A stretch of 64,000 nt of DNA from Clostridiales bacterium (lineage in GTDB: Bacteria; Bacillota; Clostridia; Christensenellales; Aristaeellaceae): assembly GCA_015056015.1 (NCBI GenBank), contig SVHD01000001.1:135636-199635 (forward strand). Direction: 5' to 3'. Below the pieces are notes generated by a model. The model made no database searches. It was not told the origin of the DNA and worked only from the letters and a program-made list of their open reading frames with translations. Position numbers and translations under genes: made by a program. This document shows, piece by piece, positions 17,394 through 27,029 of the stretch (positions are counted from its first letter, which is position 1; every line of letters begins with the position of its first letter).

Positions 17394-18587
17394 TCACCAA
17401 GTGGCGCAGGCGTCCTGATAGAAGGCGTCCATTTCTTCCTTGGTGGGGAAATTGGCCACATACATCTGATTGCCCATGGCGCCGGAGAGGGCGTCGGGGA
17501 TGCGATCGACCATGCGCATCTGCTTCTGATATTTATTCACCAGTTCATCATGGCTGAGCTTGAAATTCTTGCCATCCCGGCGTCCGGCAAAGGCGCAGAA
17601 ATTCTTTTCGCCGCAGGCCTTGAGGGTAGAATCATAGGCGATCATATCGGCATAAATCTTGTAAACGTCGGTGGCGTTGGCAAAATTCATCATATCGGGA
17701 GAGAAACCGCCGCAGGGGCGCATATTCACTTCCAGAGCCACCACATCGCCCTTCTTGCCCATATGGGGATGATCGGCAGTGAGACGGAAGAATTCAAAAT
17801 GCACGAAGCGATTCTTCACCCCAAAGGATTTCACCGTGGCGCGGCCCGCCTTGCGGGTATCCTCGGGCAATTCGTTGACGATGTAATAGATGGAATTATC
17901 GCCGTTATTCACCACGTCCATGATGGAATTGGGGGTCACATTGCCGGTTTCAAAGATAGGCTCCCCGCGGCTGTCGATGATAGCGTCGTAGCTGTTCACT
18001 TCCGCGGTGATGAATTCTTCCATGATATAGCTCACATGGCTTTCCTTTTCATTGAGGAAGGTATGCAGATCGGCGTCATTCTTCAGCTTGTAGGTGCTGG
18101 AAGCGCCCACGCCGTTATCAGGCTTGACGATGACGGGATAATTCACCTTTTCGATGAATTTTTTGCAGTTTTCGTAATTATCCACGATATGATACCGGGC
18201 CGTGGGGATGCCCACCGCCTGATAATAGGGCTTCATCTTGGATTTGTATTTGATGCGCTCCATATCCTCCGTTTGGAAACCGGAGGTAATATGGAAATCA
18301 GTGCGCAGCATGGCGTCCCTTTCCAGCCAGTATTCATTGTTGCTTTCCAGCCAGTCAATGCGGCCATACTTGCTGATGAAGAAGGCCACCGCCCGATACA
18401 CTTCATCGTAATTCTCCATGGAATTGACCTTGTAGTATTCATGCAGGCTTTCCTTGAGTTCAGGCAGCAGGGTATCGTAGGTCTGATCGCCCACGCCCAG
18501 CACCCGCAGGCCATTATCCTTCAGATGCTTGCAGAACTGCCAGTAGTTGGTGGGGAAATTGGGGGAAATGAACACGAAATTTTTCAT
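17394..18587 (-). CDS. ATP-grasp domain ligase
   Basis: A 397-residue soluble protein with an N-terminal Rossmann-like pre-ATP-grasp domain (FVFISPNFPTNYWQF) and a central ATP-grasp fold: VIVKPDNGVGASSTYK binds ATP, IMEEFITAEVNSYDA is the hinge region and VALEVNMRPCGG supplies the metal-binding Glu and Asn. ATP-grasp enzymes join a carboxylate to an amine or thiol through an acyl phosphate. The substrate is unknown. It is the last gene of a four-gene minus-strand operon with two esterases and a glycosidase-like protein. Its codon bias suggests good expression. The start follows AAAGGAG. Confidence 0.82.
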   Translation of the reverse strand: MKNFVFISPNFPTNYWQFCKHLKDNGLRVLGVGDQTYDTLLPELKESLHEYYKVNSMENYDEVYRAVAFFISKYGRIDWLESNNEYWLERDAMLRTDFHITSGFQTEDMERIKYKSKMKPYYQAVGIPTARYHIVDNYENCKKFIEKVNYPVIVKPDNGVGASSTYKLKNDADLHTFLNEKESHVSYIMEEFITAEVNSYDAIIDSRGEPIFETGNVTPNSIMDVVNNGDNSIYYIVNELPEDTRKAGRATVKSFGVKNRFVHFEFFRLTADHPHMGKKGDVVALEVNMRPCGGFSPDMMNFANATDVYKIYADMIAYDSTLKACGEKNFCAFAGRRDGKNFKLSHDELVNKYQKQMRMVDRIPDALSGAMGNQMYVANFPTKEEMDAFYQDACATW

Positions 18588-18635
18588 GATGCCTCTCTCC
18601 TTTGGTGTGTTTGCAGATTCGTTGATTTGCGAAAA

Positions 18636-19847
18636 TCAGATTCCGTAAAGCCGCCTGATGGCGTGCAAATAATAGAGCATACAGGAGGAATACCACTGGG
18701 AGCATTGGGATGGCTCCCCGGTGATGGGGTGCAATTCCTGCCCGAACTGGGTGGTGGTGCTATGGGACCATGCGGAAACCCAGCGCCGCATGATTTCCTC
18801 CATTTCGGCGGTGCGGCCGTATTGGGGCATCCAGCGCATGGAGCGCAGCGCCGTCAGCCCCTGAGAATAGAATCCCCAGGAATTGCCCGGCAGATTCTGG
18901 ACCCACTGCGGATCGGAAACGGAAACCGCCGGCAGCGGATACGGCGTCCAGAATTCCCTGGGATTGGCGATATAGCGATCAAAAACCTCATTGCCCAGGT
19001 CATAATCCATCACGCCTTCAGAAAAAACATTGGTAATATAGATCGAGCGGATTTTATGCTTCTTTCCGTGCTTATCCACATCGTAAAAATACTGATCCTT
19101 TTCATCCCATAAATGTTCAAACATCTTTTGCCTGACGATCTCTGCCCGCTTCCGCCATTCTGCCGCTTCTTCCGGAAGGCCCAGCAGATCTGCCATATCG
19201 CCCAGCACCCTCAAATTGCCAAAGAAGCAGGCATTCATATCCGGGGCGAGCATGGGCAGCACATCGCAATCCTCGGGGGCGGCGCTGCCGGGCATGCGAT
19301 GGCCGTCGCGGGTATATTCCGTCGGGTATTTCAAAGGATTCAGGCGGGCGGAATTATCATGCCCGGTATCATAGCCGCAGAACATTTCGATCAGCCCTGT
19401 GCCCTGCGTCATATGGGTGTTGCAAAGCCATTCCACCCAGCGCCGTACCCCCTGGTAGCAGCGATTCAAAAATTCGCTGTCCTGGGGATTCTGATGGATG
19501 GCCTCTACGCAGACCGAGCCTACCGATACGCATTCCTGCGTCCAGCCATAGCCAATTTCATTGGCCCAGATATAGCAGGGCAGCTGGCCTTCCGGTGTCT
19601 GCCGGGATAAAAAAACGTCGATATGATTCTTGGAAATTTCGTTTTGACCGGGCATATAATCCGCCCACGAAACACCGTCATAAAGATGCTCCATCCAGAC
19701 ACCGGGATATTGATCGGAAATGAAAAAGACATTGCCCTTCGATCCGCCCCACAAGCGCAGATGGTGATCATAGATGCGATCCAGAATACGCTGCTTCTGC
19801 CTGCGCATCAGCGCCTCGGAAGGAATGGGATATACATCGTGATTCAT
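18636..19847 (-). CDS. (alpha/alpha)6-barrel glycoside hydrolase-like protein
   Basis: A 403-residue protein rich in Trp and Tyr with the look of GH63/GH37-type (alpha/alpha)6 barrels: SDQYPGVWMEHLYDG, LPCYIWANEIGYGWTQ and a C-terminal HPITGEPSQCSQWYSS. The latter resembles the E-N-x-G-x-P-like motif found near the base in this clan. Substrate and exact family are not fixed. The ATG at 19847 after AGAGGAG is preferred over the upstream ORF start. It lies 26 bases after the second esterase. Confidence 0.65.
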   Translation of the reverse strand: MNHDVYPIPSEALMRRQKQRILDRIYDHHLRLWGGSKGNVFFISDQYPGVWMEHLYDGVSWADYMPGQNEISKNHIDVFLSRQTPEGQLPCYIWANEIGYGWTQECVSVGSVCVEAIHQNPQDSEFLNRCYQGVRRWVEWLCNTHMTQGTGLIEMFCGYDTGHDNSARLNPLKYPTEYTRDGHRMPGSAAPEDCDVLPMLAPDMNACFFGNLRVLGDMADLLGLPEEAAEWRKRAEIVRQKMFEHLWDEKDQYFYDVDKHGKKHKIRSIYITNVFSEGVMDYDLGNEVFDRYIANPREFWTPYPLPAVSVSDPQWVQNLPGNSWGFYSQGLTALRSMRWMPQYGRTAEMEEIMRRWVSAWSHSTTTQFGQELHPITGEPSQCSQWYSSCMLYYLHAIRRLYGI

Positions 19848-19873
19848 GATCGCCGCTCCTCTTGCATTATTGT

Positions 19874-20620
19874 TTACAGAATATGGGGAATATGATGGGC
19901 GGCCTGGAGATACCACCAGTCCCAGTCATGCTTGACGTCATGGCCCCAGATATCAAACCAGATATGGATACCCTTTTCCTGGCAGATATCCCGCAGGCGG
20001 AAGGTGCTTTCGGGCATTTCCCAGGGGCCCTGCCCCACCACGATAACCGCCTTATGATTGTTATACTGCTGAATATAGGGATGATCCGGGCTCATGCCGG
20101 CCAGGTAATGCACGGGGCTGTTGCGGTATACCTCTTCATCCATATAGCCGGGGAAGCCGTAATCGGAAGTATAGATGCCGCTGAGGGCCAGGGTGCCGTC
20201 AAAAATTTCCGGATAGCGGAAGAAAAGATTGGCGGCGTGGGTGGCGCCCAGGCTGCAGCCGAAGGTGGCAATGCCGGGATTTCCGTCCCAGCCGTTATGC
20301 TCGTTGGTATAATTGCGGATGAAAGGCGCCACTTCATTGACGATATACGCCATCCACTGCTCATGGCGGCGGATGCGGAAATAGGGATCGTAGGTGGCGG
20401 AATAGGTTTCCAGATCCAGGGTATCAATGGAAAATACCATGCATTGCCCGCTTTCAATCCAGGGGGCCCAGACATCGGTCATTTTATAATTTTCAAAATC
20501 AAAAAATCTTCCGTCCTGACAGGGAATGAACAGCACGGGGCGGCCTCCATGGCCGTATACTTTGATTTCCATTTCCCGGTTCAGGGAAGGGCTGTACCAT
20601 TTGGTGTAATAGGTTTCCAC
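19874..20620 (-). CDS. Alpha/beta-hydrolase fold esterase (first of two)
   Basis: A 248-residue esterase-D-like hydrolase. The nucleophile elbow is GCSLGA, a His-containing end GHDVKHDWDWW could supply the catalytic His, and PVLFIPCQDGR forms the oxyanion-side strand. No signal peptide, so it acts inside the cell. It lies 15 bases after a second, different esterase and ahead of the glycosidase-like gene, consistent with removal of acyl groups from a sugar or with a biosynthetic role linked to the ATP-grasp ligase. Confidence 0.8.
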   Translation of the reverse strand: METYYTKWYSPSLNREMEIKVYGHGGRPVLFIPCQDGRFFDFENYKMTDVWAPWIESGQCMVFSIDTLDLETYSATYDPYFRIRRHEQWMAYIVNEVAPFIRNYTNEHNGWDGNPGIATFGCSLGATHAANLFFRYPEIFDGTLALSGIYTSDYGFPGYMDEEVYRNSPVHYLAGMSPDHPYIQQYNNHKAVIVVGQGPWEMPESTFRLRDICQEKGIHIWFDIWGHDVKHDWDWWYLQAAHHIPHIL

Positions 20621-20635
20621 GTTGTTTCCTCCGTA

Positions 20636-21403
20636 TTAATCCCGCTGATACAGCAGGGCGTTCATGAAAAAGGGGATCTGCTCTTCCCAGCATGCCTCGC
20701 AATGATCCCCATTGGGGACGATGCGGCAGGAAATCATCATTTTCCGTTCCATCAGTTCCTTGATGATGGAGGAAAAGCAGGTAAGCATCTGATCGTGATT
20801 TTTCATTTCCCGGGATCCGTAATCCAGATAAATCCGGGTATCCCTGGTCAGGGAGGCCGTGCGGATCAATTCCTTCATTTTTTTCGGATTGGTCCACACC
20901 GAAGGGGACAAACAGGCCGCCCGGGAAAAGACGTCATTATGGGCCAGAACCGCATACAGGCTCATCAGCCCGCCCATGGAGCTGCCTGCAATGAGGGTAT
21001 GCGCCCGGTCCGGCAGGGTGGGATAATTTTCATCGATCATGGGCTTTAATTCATGAATCAGCCAATCCATGTATTTTTCGCCCCGGCCAACGATCCGCCC
21101 CGTGTTCTTGCGGGTAAAGGTGAAGGGGGAATATTCCTTGAGCCGGGCGTTGTTTTTCCCGTGATTGCATTCCACGGCCACGATGATCATGGGCGTTTTC
21201 GTTTCATCCATGTAAGCGCCCATGCCCCAGGATTTGCCGTAGGTGGCGTCCTCATCAAAAAATACGTTATGCCCGTCAAACATATAGAGCACCGGGAAAC
21301 GGGCATTTTCATTTTCCCTGGCTTCCTCCGGCAGATAAACGTACACATTGCGCTTTTTCCTGCCGGTCAAGGCCGGTAAAGTAATCGGCCATTTTTCAAT
21401 CAT
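20636..21403 (-). CDS. Alpha/beta-hydrolase fold esterase (second of two, first gene of operon)
   Basis: A 255-residue hydrolase of the IroE/feruloyl-esterase-like group: FPVLYMFDGHNVF at the N-terminus, nucleophile elbow AGSSMGG, and a late NGDHCEACWE with the likely catalytic His. The motif VAVECNHG precedes the variable lid. It is the first gene of the operon, with GCGAGG before the ATG and the promoter about 50 bases upstream. The two esterases share a fold but little sequence, so they are not a recent duplication. Confidence 0.8.
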   Translation of the reverse strand: MIEKWPITLPALTGRKKRNVYVYLPEEARENENARFPVLYMFDGHNVFFDEDATYGKSWGMGAYMDETKTPMIIVAVECNHGKNNARLKEYSPFTFTRKNTGRIVGRGEKYMDWLIHELKPMIDENYPTLPDRAHTLIAGSSMGGLMSLYAVLAHNDVFSRAACLSPSVWTNPKKMKELIRTASLTRDTRIYLDYGSREMKNHDQMLTCFSSIIKELMERKMMISCRIVPNGDHCEACWEEQIPFFMNALLYQRD

Positions 21404-21427
21404 GTCAAATCCCTCGCAATCTTGATG

Positions 21428-21447
21428 GTTGTGCCAGGCGGCACAAC
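21428..21447. promoter_or_regulatory. Palindromic operator candidate of the esterase/ATP-grasp operon
   Basis: GTTGTGCC-4-GGCACAAC is a perfect 8-base inverted repeat lying just downstream of the -10 box, the position expected for a repressor site. It could alternatively fold as a leader hairpin. Confidence 0.65.
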
Positions 21448-21452
21448 GGTAT

Positions 21453-21481
21453 ATTTTACCATATTATTCCTCGGGATACAA
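21453..21481 (-). promoter_or_regulatory. Promoter of the esterase/glycosidase/ATP-grasp operon
   Basis: Minus strand TTGTAT, 17-base spacer, TAAAAT, upstream of the first esterase. Confidence 0.75.
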
Positions 21482-21513
21482 CCCCGGATCACCTATCCAT
21501 TGCATTTATGTAC

Positions 21514-21541
21514 ACAAAAAGGGGCGGCTTCCCGCCCCTAA
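21514..21541 (-). terminator. Intrinsic terminator of the small HTH gene
   Basis: Minus strand GGGGCGG-GAAG-CCGCCCC followed by TTTTTGTG, ten bases after the stop codon. Confidence 0.88.
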
Positions 21542-21550
21542 ATACAATTT

Positions 21551-21793
21551 TCAGCGAATTTCCTGCTCCAGATTCCGGAAAGCCTCCGTATCAAAAAATT
21601 CCGTCAGGGAAATATTCAACCCATCGCAAAGCATTTTGATGGTCACAATGCCCGGATTTTTGCTGGCGCCGTTGATAATGCTCTTCACCGTGGAGGGCGC
21701 TACCCCGGCGCTGCGGGCCAGCGCATGAAGGGCCAGATTACGTTCCCGGCATAATTCCAGAATCCGATTGGCCACACACTGTCTCGTCGTCAT
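21551..21793 (-). CDS. XRE-family helix-turn-helix regulator, small
   Basis: An 80-residue DNA-binding protein that is essentially one HTH domain: NRILELCRERNLALHALARSAGV, APSTVKSIINGASKNPGIVTI and KMLCDGLNISLTEFF. There is no sensor domain. The ATG at 21793 is preferred because GGTGGA lies at a suitable distance, whereas the ORF start at 21805 has no usable site. It faces a truncated HTH gene across a region with direct repeats that may be its operator. Confidence 0.85.
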   Translation of the reverse strand: MTTRQCVANRILELCRERNLALHALARSAGVAPSTVKSIINGASKNPGIVTIKMLCDGLNISLTEFFDTEAFRNLEQEIR

Positions 21794-21855
21794 TTGTTCC
21801 ACCATCCCGTCTTATTCTGTGCAGGATAAGCGTAACAAATTCTTTTTGATCAGAC

Positions 21856-21885
21856 GGACGATATATAGACTTTTGGACGATATAT
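21856..21885. promoter_or_regulatory. Direct repeats, probable operator
   Basis: GGACGATATAT occurs twice, 19 bases apart (21856-21866 and 21875-21885); the second copy extends into the palindrome CGATATATCG. They overlap the promoter region of the truncated HTH gene. Confidence 0.65.
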
Positions 21886-21894
21886 CGCTATAAT
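21866..21894 (+). promoter_or_regulatory. Promoter of the truncated HTH gene
   Basis: TAGACT, 17-base spacer, TATAAT, followed by AGGAGC before the ATG. The -35 is weak. Confidence 0.55.
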
Positions 21895-21926
21895 AAATTG
21901 ATTCTTCATAATCAGGAGCCTTCACG

Positions 21927-21986
21927 ATGAACTATGCCGATCTGGGCCTGCAAATCCGCAGGCTGCAAAAAAATATTAAAGCATAA
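21927..21986 (+). pseudogene. Truncated XRE-family regulator (19 codons remain)
   Basis: With promoter and ribosome site intact, the frame reads MNYADLGLQIRRLQKN and then stops after three more codons. The peptide matches the usual first helix of XRE regulators (GLQIRRLRK). The rest of the gene is missing and element copy 8 begins five bases after the stop. I infer a deletion or insertion linked to the element; an alternative is a genuine short peptide. Confidence 0.6.
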
Positions 21987-21990
21987 AAAT

Positions 21991-22026
21991 CGGGAGGGTG
22001 CTTTTGAATCAAAAGCATCCTCCCGC
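21991..22026 (+). repeat. Palindromic intergenic element, copy 8 (hairpin only)
   Basis: CGGGAGGGTGCTTTTGA and complement. No A/C-rich block or tail. Read on the minus strand the hairpin is followed by ATTTTTATG, so it may also terminate groEL transcription. Confidence 0.75.
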
Positions 22027-22040
22027 AAATTATCTTTGAA

Positions 22041-23693
<1,653 letters not shown>

Positions 23694-23703
23694 TTATAAA
23701 AGA

Positions 23704-24030
<327 letters not shown>

Positions 24031-24057
24031 TTAGCACTCTCGATGGTCGAGTGCTAA
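24031..24057. promoter_or_regulatory. CIRCE operator (HrcA-binding site)
   Basis: Perfect TTAGCACTC-N9-GAGTGCTAA between the groES promoter and start codon. HrcA represses class I heat-shock operons through this element; hrcA itself is not in the window. Confidence 0.98.
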
Positions 24058-24070
24058 ATCTTCCTTGGAT

Positions 24071-24099
24071 AGTGTACTTCATTACGCTTCAGGATGCAA
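24071..24099 (-). promoter_or_regulatory. Promoter of groESL
   Basis: Minus strand TTGCAT, 17-base spacer, TACACT, immediately upstream of CIRCE. Confidence 0.75.
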
Positions 24100-24241
24100 A
24101 TTCCATTTTCCCTGAAATCCGGAAATATCTTCCGAAATTTTGATTTATTTCCATTTATTCTTCGTTTAACATATGTTTTCTCTTCTTTTCTCTTGTTTTC
24201 TTCATTTTTTAAATTTCATGGTGCAAAGGCACAGGCAGGTA

Positions 24242-24250
24242 TGCTATAAT
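24242..24250 (+). promoter_or_regulatory. Extended -10 promoter of the mutY-type gene
   Basis: TGC-TATAAT gives an extended -10; no good -35 is visible 16-18 bases upstream. Confidence 0.55.
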
Positions 24251-24281
24251 GAAACTGTTTCTTACAAAGGAGGAATATTTT

Positions 24282-25793
24282 ATGCTTGCCACCCTGCTGC
24301 TGGCCTGGTATGACGGGCACAAGCGCGTATTGCCTTTCCGCGGCACGAAGGATCCTTATCGCATCTGGCTGAGCGAAATCATGCTGCAGCAGACCCGCAC
24401 CGAAACGGTGGGCGCTTATTATGAACGATTCCTTTCCTTATTTCCCGATGTTTTTGCCCTGGCCCGGGCAGAAGAGCAGGCCGTGCTCAAGGCCTGGGAG
24501 GGGCTGGGATATTATTCCCGTGCCCGGAATCTGCATAAGGCCGCCAAGGTCATTGCGGAGGATTATCAGGGAATTTTCCCTGCCGATCTGGATTTATTGC
24601 GTGCCCTGCCCGGGGTGGGGGATTATACCGCGGCGGCGGTGGCCTCCATCGCCTTTGATCTGCCCGCCCCCGCCATGGACGGCAATCTGACCCGGGTGCT
24701 TTCCCGGGTGCATGGAATCCGGCAGGATGTGGGCATGCCTTCCGTAAAACGGGAATTACTTTCCCTGGGGCAGCAGGATATGCCCCATCAGCGCTGTGGG
24801 GATTTTAACCAGGCATTGATGGATCTGGGGGCCATGATATGCACCCCCGGCACCCCGGATTGCGAAAAATGCCCCCTGCGGCCCTTATGCAATGCCTGCG
24901 CCGCCGGGGATGCGGAGGATCTGCCCGTCAAGGCCGCCGCCAAGGCCCCCAAAGAAATCAAAACAGGGATTGCCATTGTTACCTGCGGGGCAAGAACGCT
25001 GCTGATGCAAAGAAAGGAAGCGCTACTGAACGGGCTTTGGGTATTTCCCATGACCGAAGAGGGGGATACCAGGGCCGATGTGGAAAAGCGGCTGAAATCC
25101 CTGGGGATTCGCGCCCGCTTCCGTCAGAAAATGGGCGAAGCCAGGCATGTATTCACCCATCGCATCTGGCAGATGCAGGTGTATCATTATATAGCCGATG
25201 AGCCCCAAAGCAGGGAAGGGCAATGGGCCGATCTGAAAATGATTGACGCCCTTCCCCTGCCCACCGCCGTCCGTGCGGCCCGGGCCTGGGCCTGCGATTT
25301 GCTTACGCCCCGGATTGCCCCGGCACAAAAGGAGGAATTGCCCGCTCTTTCCGCCGTTTATGCGGCCAGCTGGCAGGATTCCCATCAAAAGCATTGTTCC
25401 CCCGCCTTTGTGGCCGAGCATACGCCGCTGCATATGGAAATGATTCTGCGGGGGCATCTGGATACCGGCAAAACGGTGCACGCCATCCGCTGCGCCGGGG
25501 AAATCGCCGGGGTAACGGTGCTTTCCCCCGAAAAAAACGAATTGGTTTCCCTCTATATTCATCCCCTGTATCAGGATGGCGGCCTGGGCAAGGCCGCCGT
25601 GGCATACGCCGTGAATACCCTGGATGAACGCAGGGATATGCGGGTAACGCTGCTTTGCGATAACGAAAAAGCCCGGCATATTTACAGCCAGGCAGGCTTT
25701 ACCCATGTGCAGACAATCCGGGTGCTGAATCCGGACAGAGACATCCGGGAAGAAGACCGCATCCGCAAAGCCAAGGAGGAAAAAACGCAATGA
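24282..25793 (+). CDS. mutY: Adenine DNA glycosylase MutY fused to a GNAT acetyltransferase domain
   Basis: A 503-residue protein; usual MutY is about 350. Residues 1-220 form the HhH-GPD glycosylase with catalytic Glu32 (LSEIMLQQTRTE), the catalytic Asp motif MDGNLTRVLSR and the 4Fe-4S loop C-x6-C-x2-C-x5-C (CTPGTPDCEKCPLRPLC). A NUDIX-like domain that recognises 8-oxoguanine follows (LLNGLWVFPM). The last 160 residues are an added GNAT domain with HPLYQDGGLGKAAV and KARHIYSQAGF. MutY removes A opposite 8-oxoG. The start follows AAAGGAGG; the ORF track begins 11 codons earlier. The ACT gene overlaps its stop as ATGA. Confidence 0.92.
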   Translation: MLATLLLAWYDGHKRVLPFRGTKDPYRIWLSEIMLQQTRTETVGAYYERFLSLFPDVFALARAEEQAVLKAWEGLGYYSRARNLHKAAKVIAEDYQGIFPADLDLLRALPGVGDYTAAAVASIAFDLPAPAMDGNLTRVLSRVHGIRQDVGMPSVKRELLSLGQQDMPHQRCGDFNQALMDLGAMICTPGTPDCEKCPLRPLCNACAAGDAEDLPVKAAAKAPKEIKTGIAIVTCGARTLLMQRKEALLNGLWVFPMTEEGDTRADVEKRLKSLGIRARFRQKMGEARHVFTHRIWQMQVYHYIADEPQSREGQWADLKMIDALPLPTAVRAARAWACDLLTPRIAPAQKEELPALSAVYAASWQDSHQKHCSPAFVAEHTPLHMEMILRGHLDTGKTVHAIRCAGEIAGVTVLSPEKNELVSLYIHPLYQDGGLGKAAVAYAVNTLDERRDMRVTLLCDNEKARHIYSQAGFTHVQTIRVLNPDRDIREEDRIRKAKEEKTQ

Positions 25794-26167
25794 CCCTGGA
25801 ATTGCTGCCGCAAAAATTTTCCGTCTGCCAGATTGAAAATCCCGGCCAGGCGGATCTGACCGCCCCCTTTACCTTTCTCTCCCGAACCGATGAAGAAATT
25901 TCCCTGGTATGCGAGAGCGAAAAAGCGCCCAAGGATGTCCTGAAGCGGGAGGATGGCTGGCGGGGCTTGCGCATCGCCGGCCCCCTGGATTTTTCCCTGA
26001 TCGGTATCCTTGCGAAAATCGCCGGCCTGCTGGCGGCGCAAAAAATCTCCATTTTCGCGCTTTCTACCTATAATACGGATTATGTGCTGGTCAAAGAAGA
26101 AAAACTATCTGCAGCGCTGGATACGCTGAAAAAATCGGGGTACACCCTGAACGCGCTTCCCCAATAA
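25790..26167 (+). CDS. ACT domain protein (COG3603-like)
   Basis: A 125-residue protein with two ACT-like halves: FTFLSRTDEEISLVCE early and LIGILAKIAGLLAAQKISIFALSTYNTDYVLV late, the typical ligand-binding ACT ending. Such proteins bind amino acids; no enzyme domain is attached. It overlaps mutY by four bases and is translated with it, though no functional tie is known. The first half lacks strong conservation. Confidence 0.82.
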   Translation: MTLELLPQKFSVCQIENPGQADLTAPFTFLSRTDEEISLVCESEKAPKDVLKREDGWRGLRIAGPLDFSLIGILAKIAGLLAAQKISIFALSTYNTDYVLVKEEKLSAALDTLKKSGYTLNALPQ

Positions 26168-26227
26168 ACAGGGCGAAATCTTTTTATTCCCCCATCTTCT
26201 GTCCTTTGGATGCCATTTTTTTGCCAC

Positions 26228-26375
26228 ATAGTGGATATAGAATGGATCTCGTCAAAGGGGAATGAGCAGTGCCGCCCTGCGGCTGCCCCCTCGGCCCATC
26301 GGGCCCGCTGCTTGATCCATATATTTGTACCCCTGGCCAGCCCGCCGCATCCCCTCGCGGCGGGTTTGCATTTTT
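26228..26375 (+). ncRNA. Structured RNA or leader of unknown class, ending in a terminator
   Basis: Outer stem ATAT...ATGGATC pairs with GATCCATATAT; inside it GGGG..GCA..GCCGC pairs with GCGGCTGCCCC, and GGCCC pairs with GGGCC, giving a three-way junction. The hairpin CCCGCCGC/GCGGCGGG with TTTGCATTTTT follows. The layout resembles a riboswitch plus terminator ahead of gtrA, or a free small RNA. No known motif was recognised; 6S, SRP and common riboswitch cores were considered without a match. Confidence 0.5.
26341..26375 (+). terminator. Intrinsic terminator upstream of gtrA-like gene
   Basis: CCCGCCGC-8-GCGGCGGG then TTTGCATTTTT, 72 bases before the gtrA start. It may end the mutY-ACT transcript, the structured RNA, or act as an attenuator. 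Confidence 0.8.
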
Positions 26376-26446
26376 GGAAAAATGAAGGACTTTTGCTTTT
26401 TATAGCGAAAAAGATAGAAAAACCGACGCAGAAAGGGGCCCTGCCC

Positions 26447-26854
26447 ATGTCTCAGAATCGAAAAAAAGAATTCTTTCGCGCCCTGAAATTTCTTCTCTTT
26501 TCCATTTCAGCAGGTATTATCCAAATTGCCAGCTTTACCCTGCTTCTGGAAGTGGTGGGCCTGGTATACTGGCAGAGCTATCTGATTTCCCTGATTCTCA
26601 GCGTGCTTTGGAATTTCACCTTCAATCGCCGCTATACCTTCCAATCCGCTGCCAATGTGCCCCGGGCCATGGCGCTGGTGGCGCTTTTCTATGTAGTCTT
26701 TACCCCCCTGAGCACCTGGGGCGGCCATCTGCTGGCCCAGGCCGGCGTGAATGAATATATCATCGAAGCCGGCACCATGATCCTCAATTTCGTGCTGGAA
26801 TTCCTCTATCAGCGCTTCGTGGTCTTTAAAAATTCCCTGGATACGAGGAAGTAA
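26447..26854 (+). CDS. GtrA-family membrane protein
   Basis: A 135-residue protein with four transmembrane helices (FLLFSISAGIIQIASFTLL, YLISLILSVLWNFTFNRRYTF, MALVALFYVVF, MILNFVLEFLYQRFVVF). NFTFNRRYTF and the terminal YQRFVVFK match the GtrA/DPMS family, thought to flip or assist transfer of polyprenyl-linked sugars to the outer leaflet. The ATG after GAAAGGGG is preferred over the longer ORF start, which runs through the structured RNA. No glycosyltransferase partner lies next to it. Confidence 0.87.
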   Translation: MSQNRKKEFFRALKFLLFSISAGIIQIASFTLLLEVVGLVYWQSYLISLILSVLWNFTFNRRYTFQSAANVPRAMALVALFYVVFTPLSTWGGHLLAQAGVNEYIIEAGTMILNFVLEFLYQRFVVFKNSLDTRK

Positions 26855-26870
26855 GGGACAGGGATATATT

Positions 26871-26978
26871 GCGGGAGGGCCTTTCTTTTTGAAAAAAAGA
26901 AAGGCCCTCCCGCACCCTCCCAAAGAAAAACCTGCACTGGATATTTCTATTCTTTTCCACCCCAGCTGTGTGCCAGTG
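26871..26978 (+). repeat. Palindromic intergenic element, copy 9 (full length)
   Basis: Arms GCGGGAGGGCCTTTCTTT and complement (26871-26913), ACCCTCCCAAAGAAAAAC, then CACTGGATATTT...TGCCAGTG, where CACTGG and CCAGTG pair exactly. Confidence 0.88.
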
Positions 26979-26991
26979 AAAAATGGCATAC

Positions 26992-27027
26992 AAAAAAAGA
27001 TCTGCATTTTCATGCAGATCTTTTTTC
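26992..27027. terminator. Bidirectional intrinsic terminator
   Basis: AAAAAAAGATCTGCAT-TTTC-ATGCAGATCTTTTTT between convergent genes. Confidence 0.92.
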
Positions 27028-27029
27028 AT

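Noticed and set aside
26228-26375. 6S RNA, SRP RNA or yybP-ykoY assignment for the RNA before gtrA
   Set aside because: The SRP GGAAGG-AGCAGCC core, a 6S-like central bubble and the ATCAACATAC motif are all missing.
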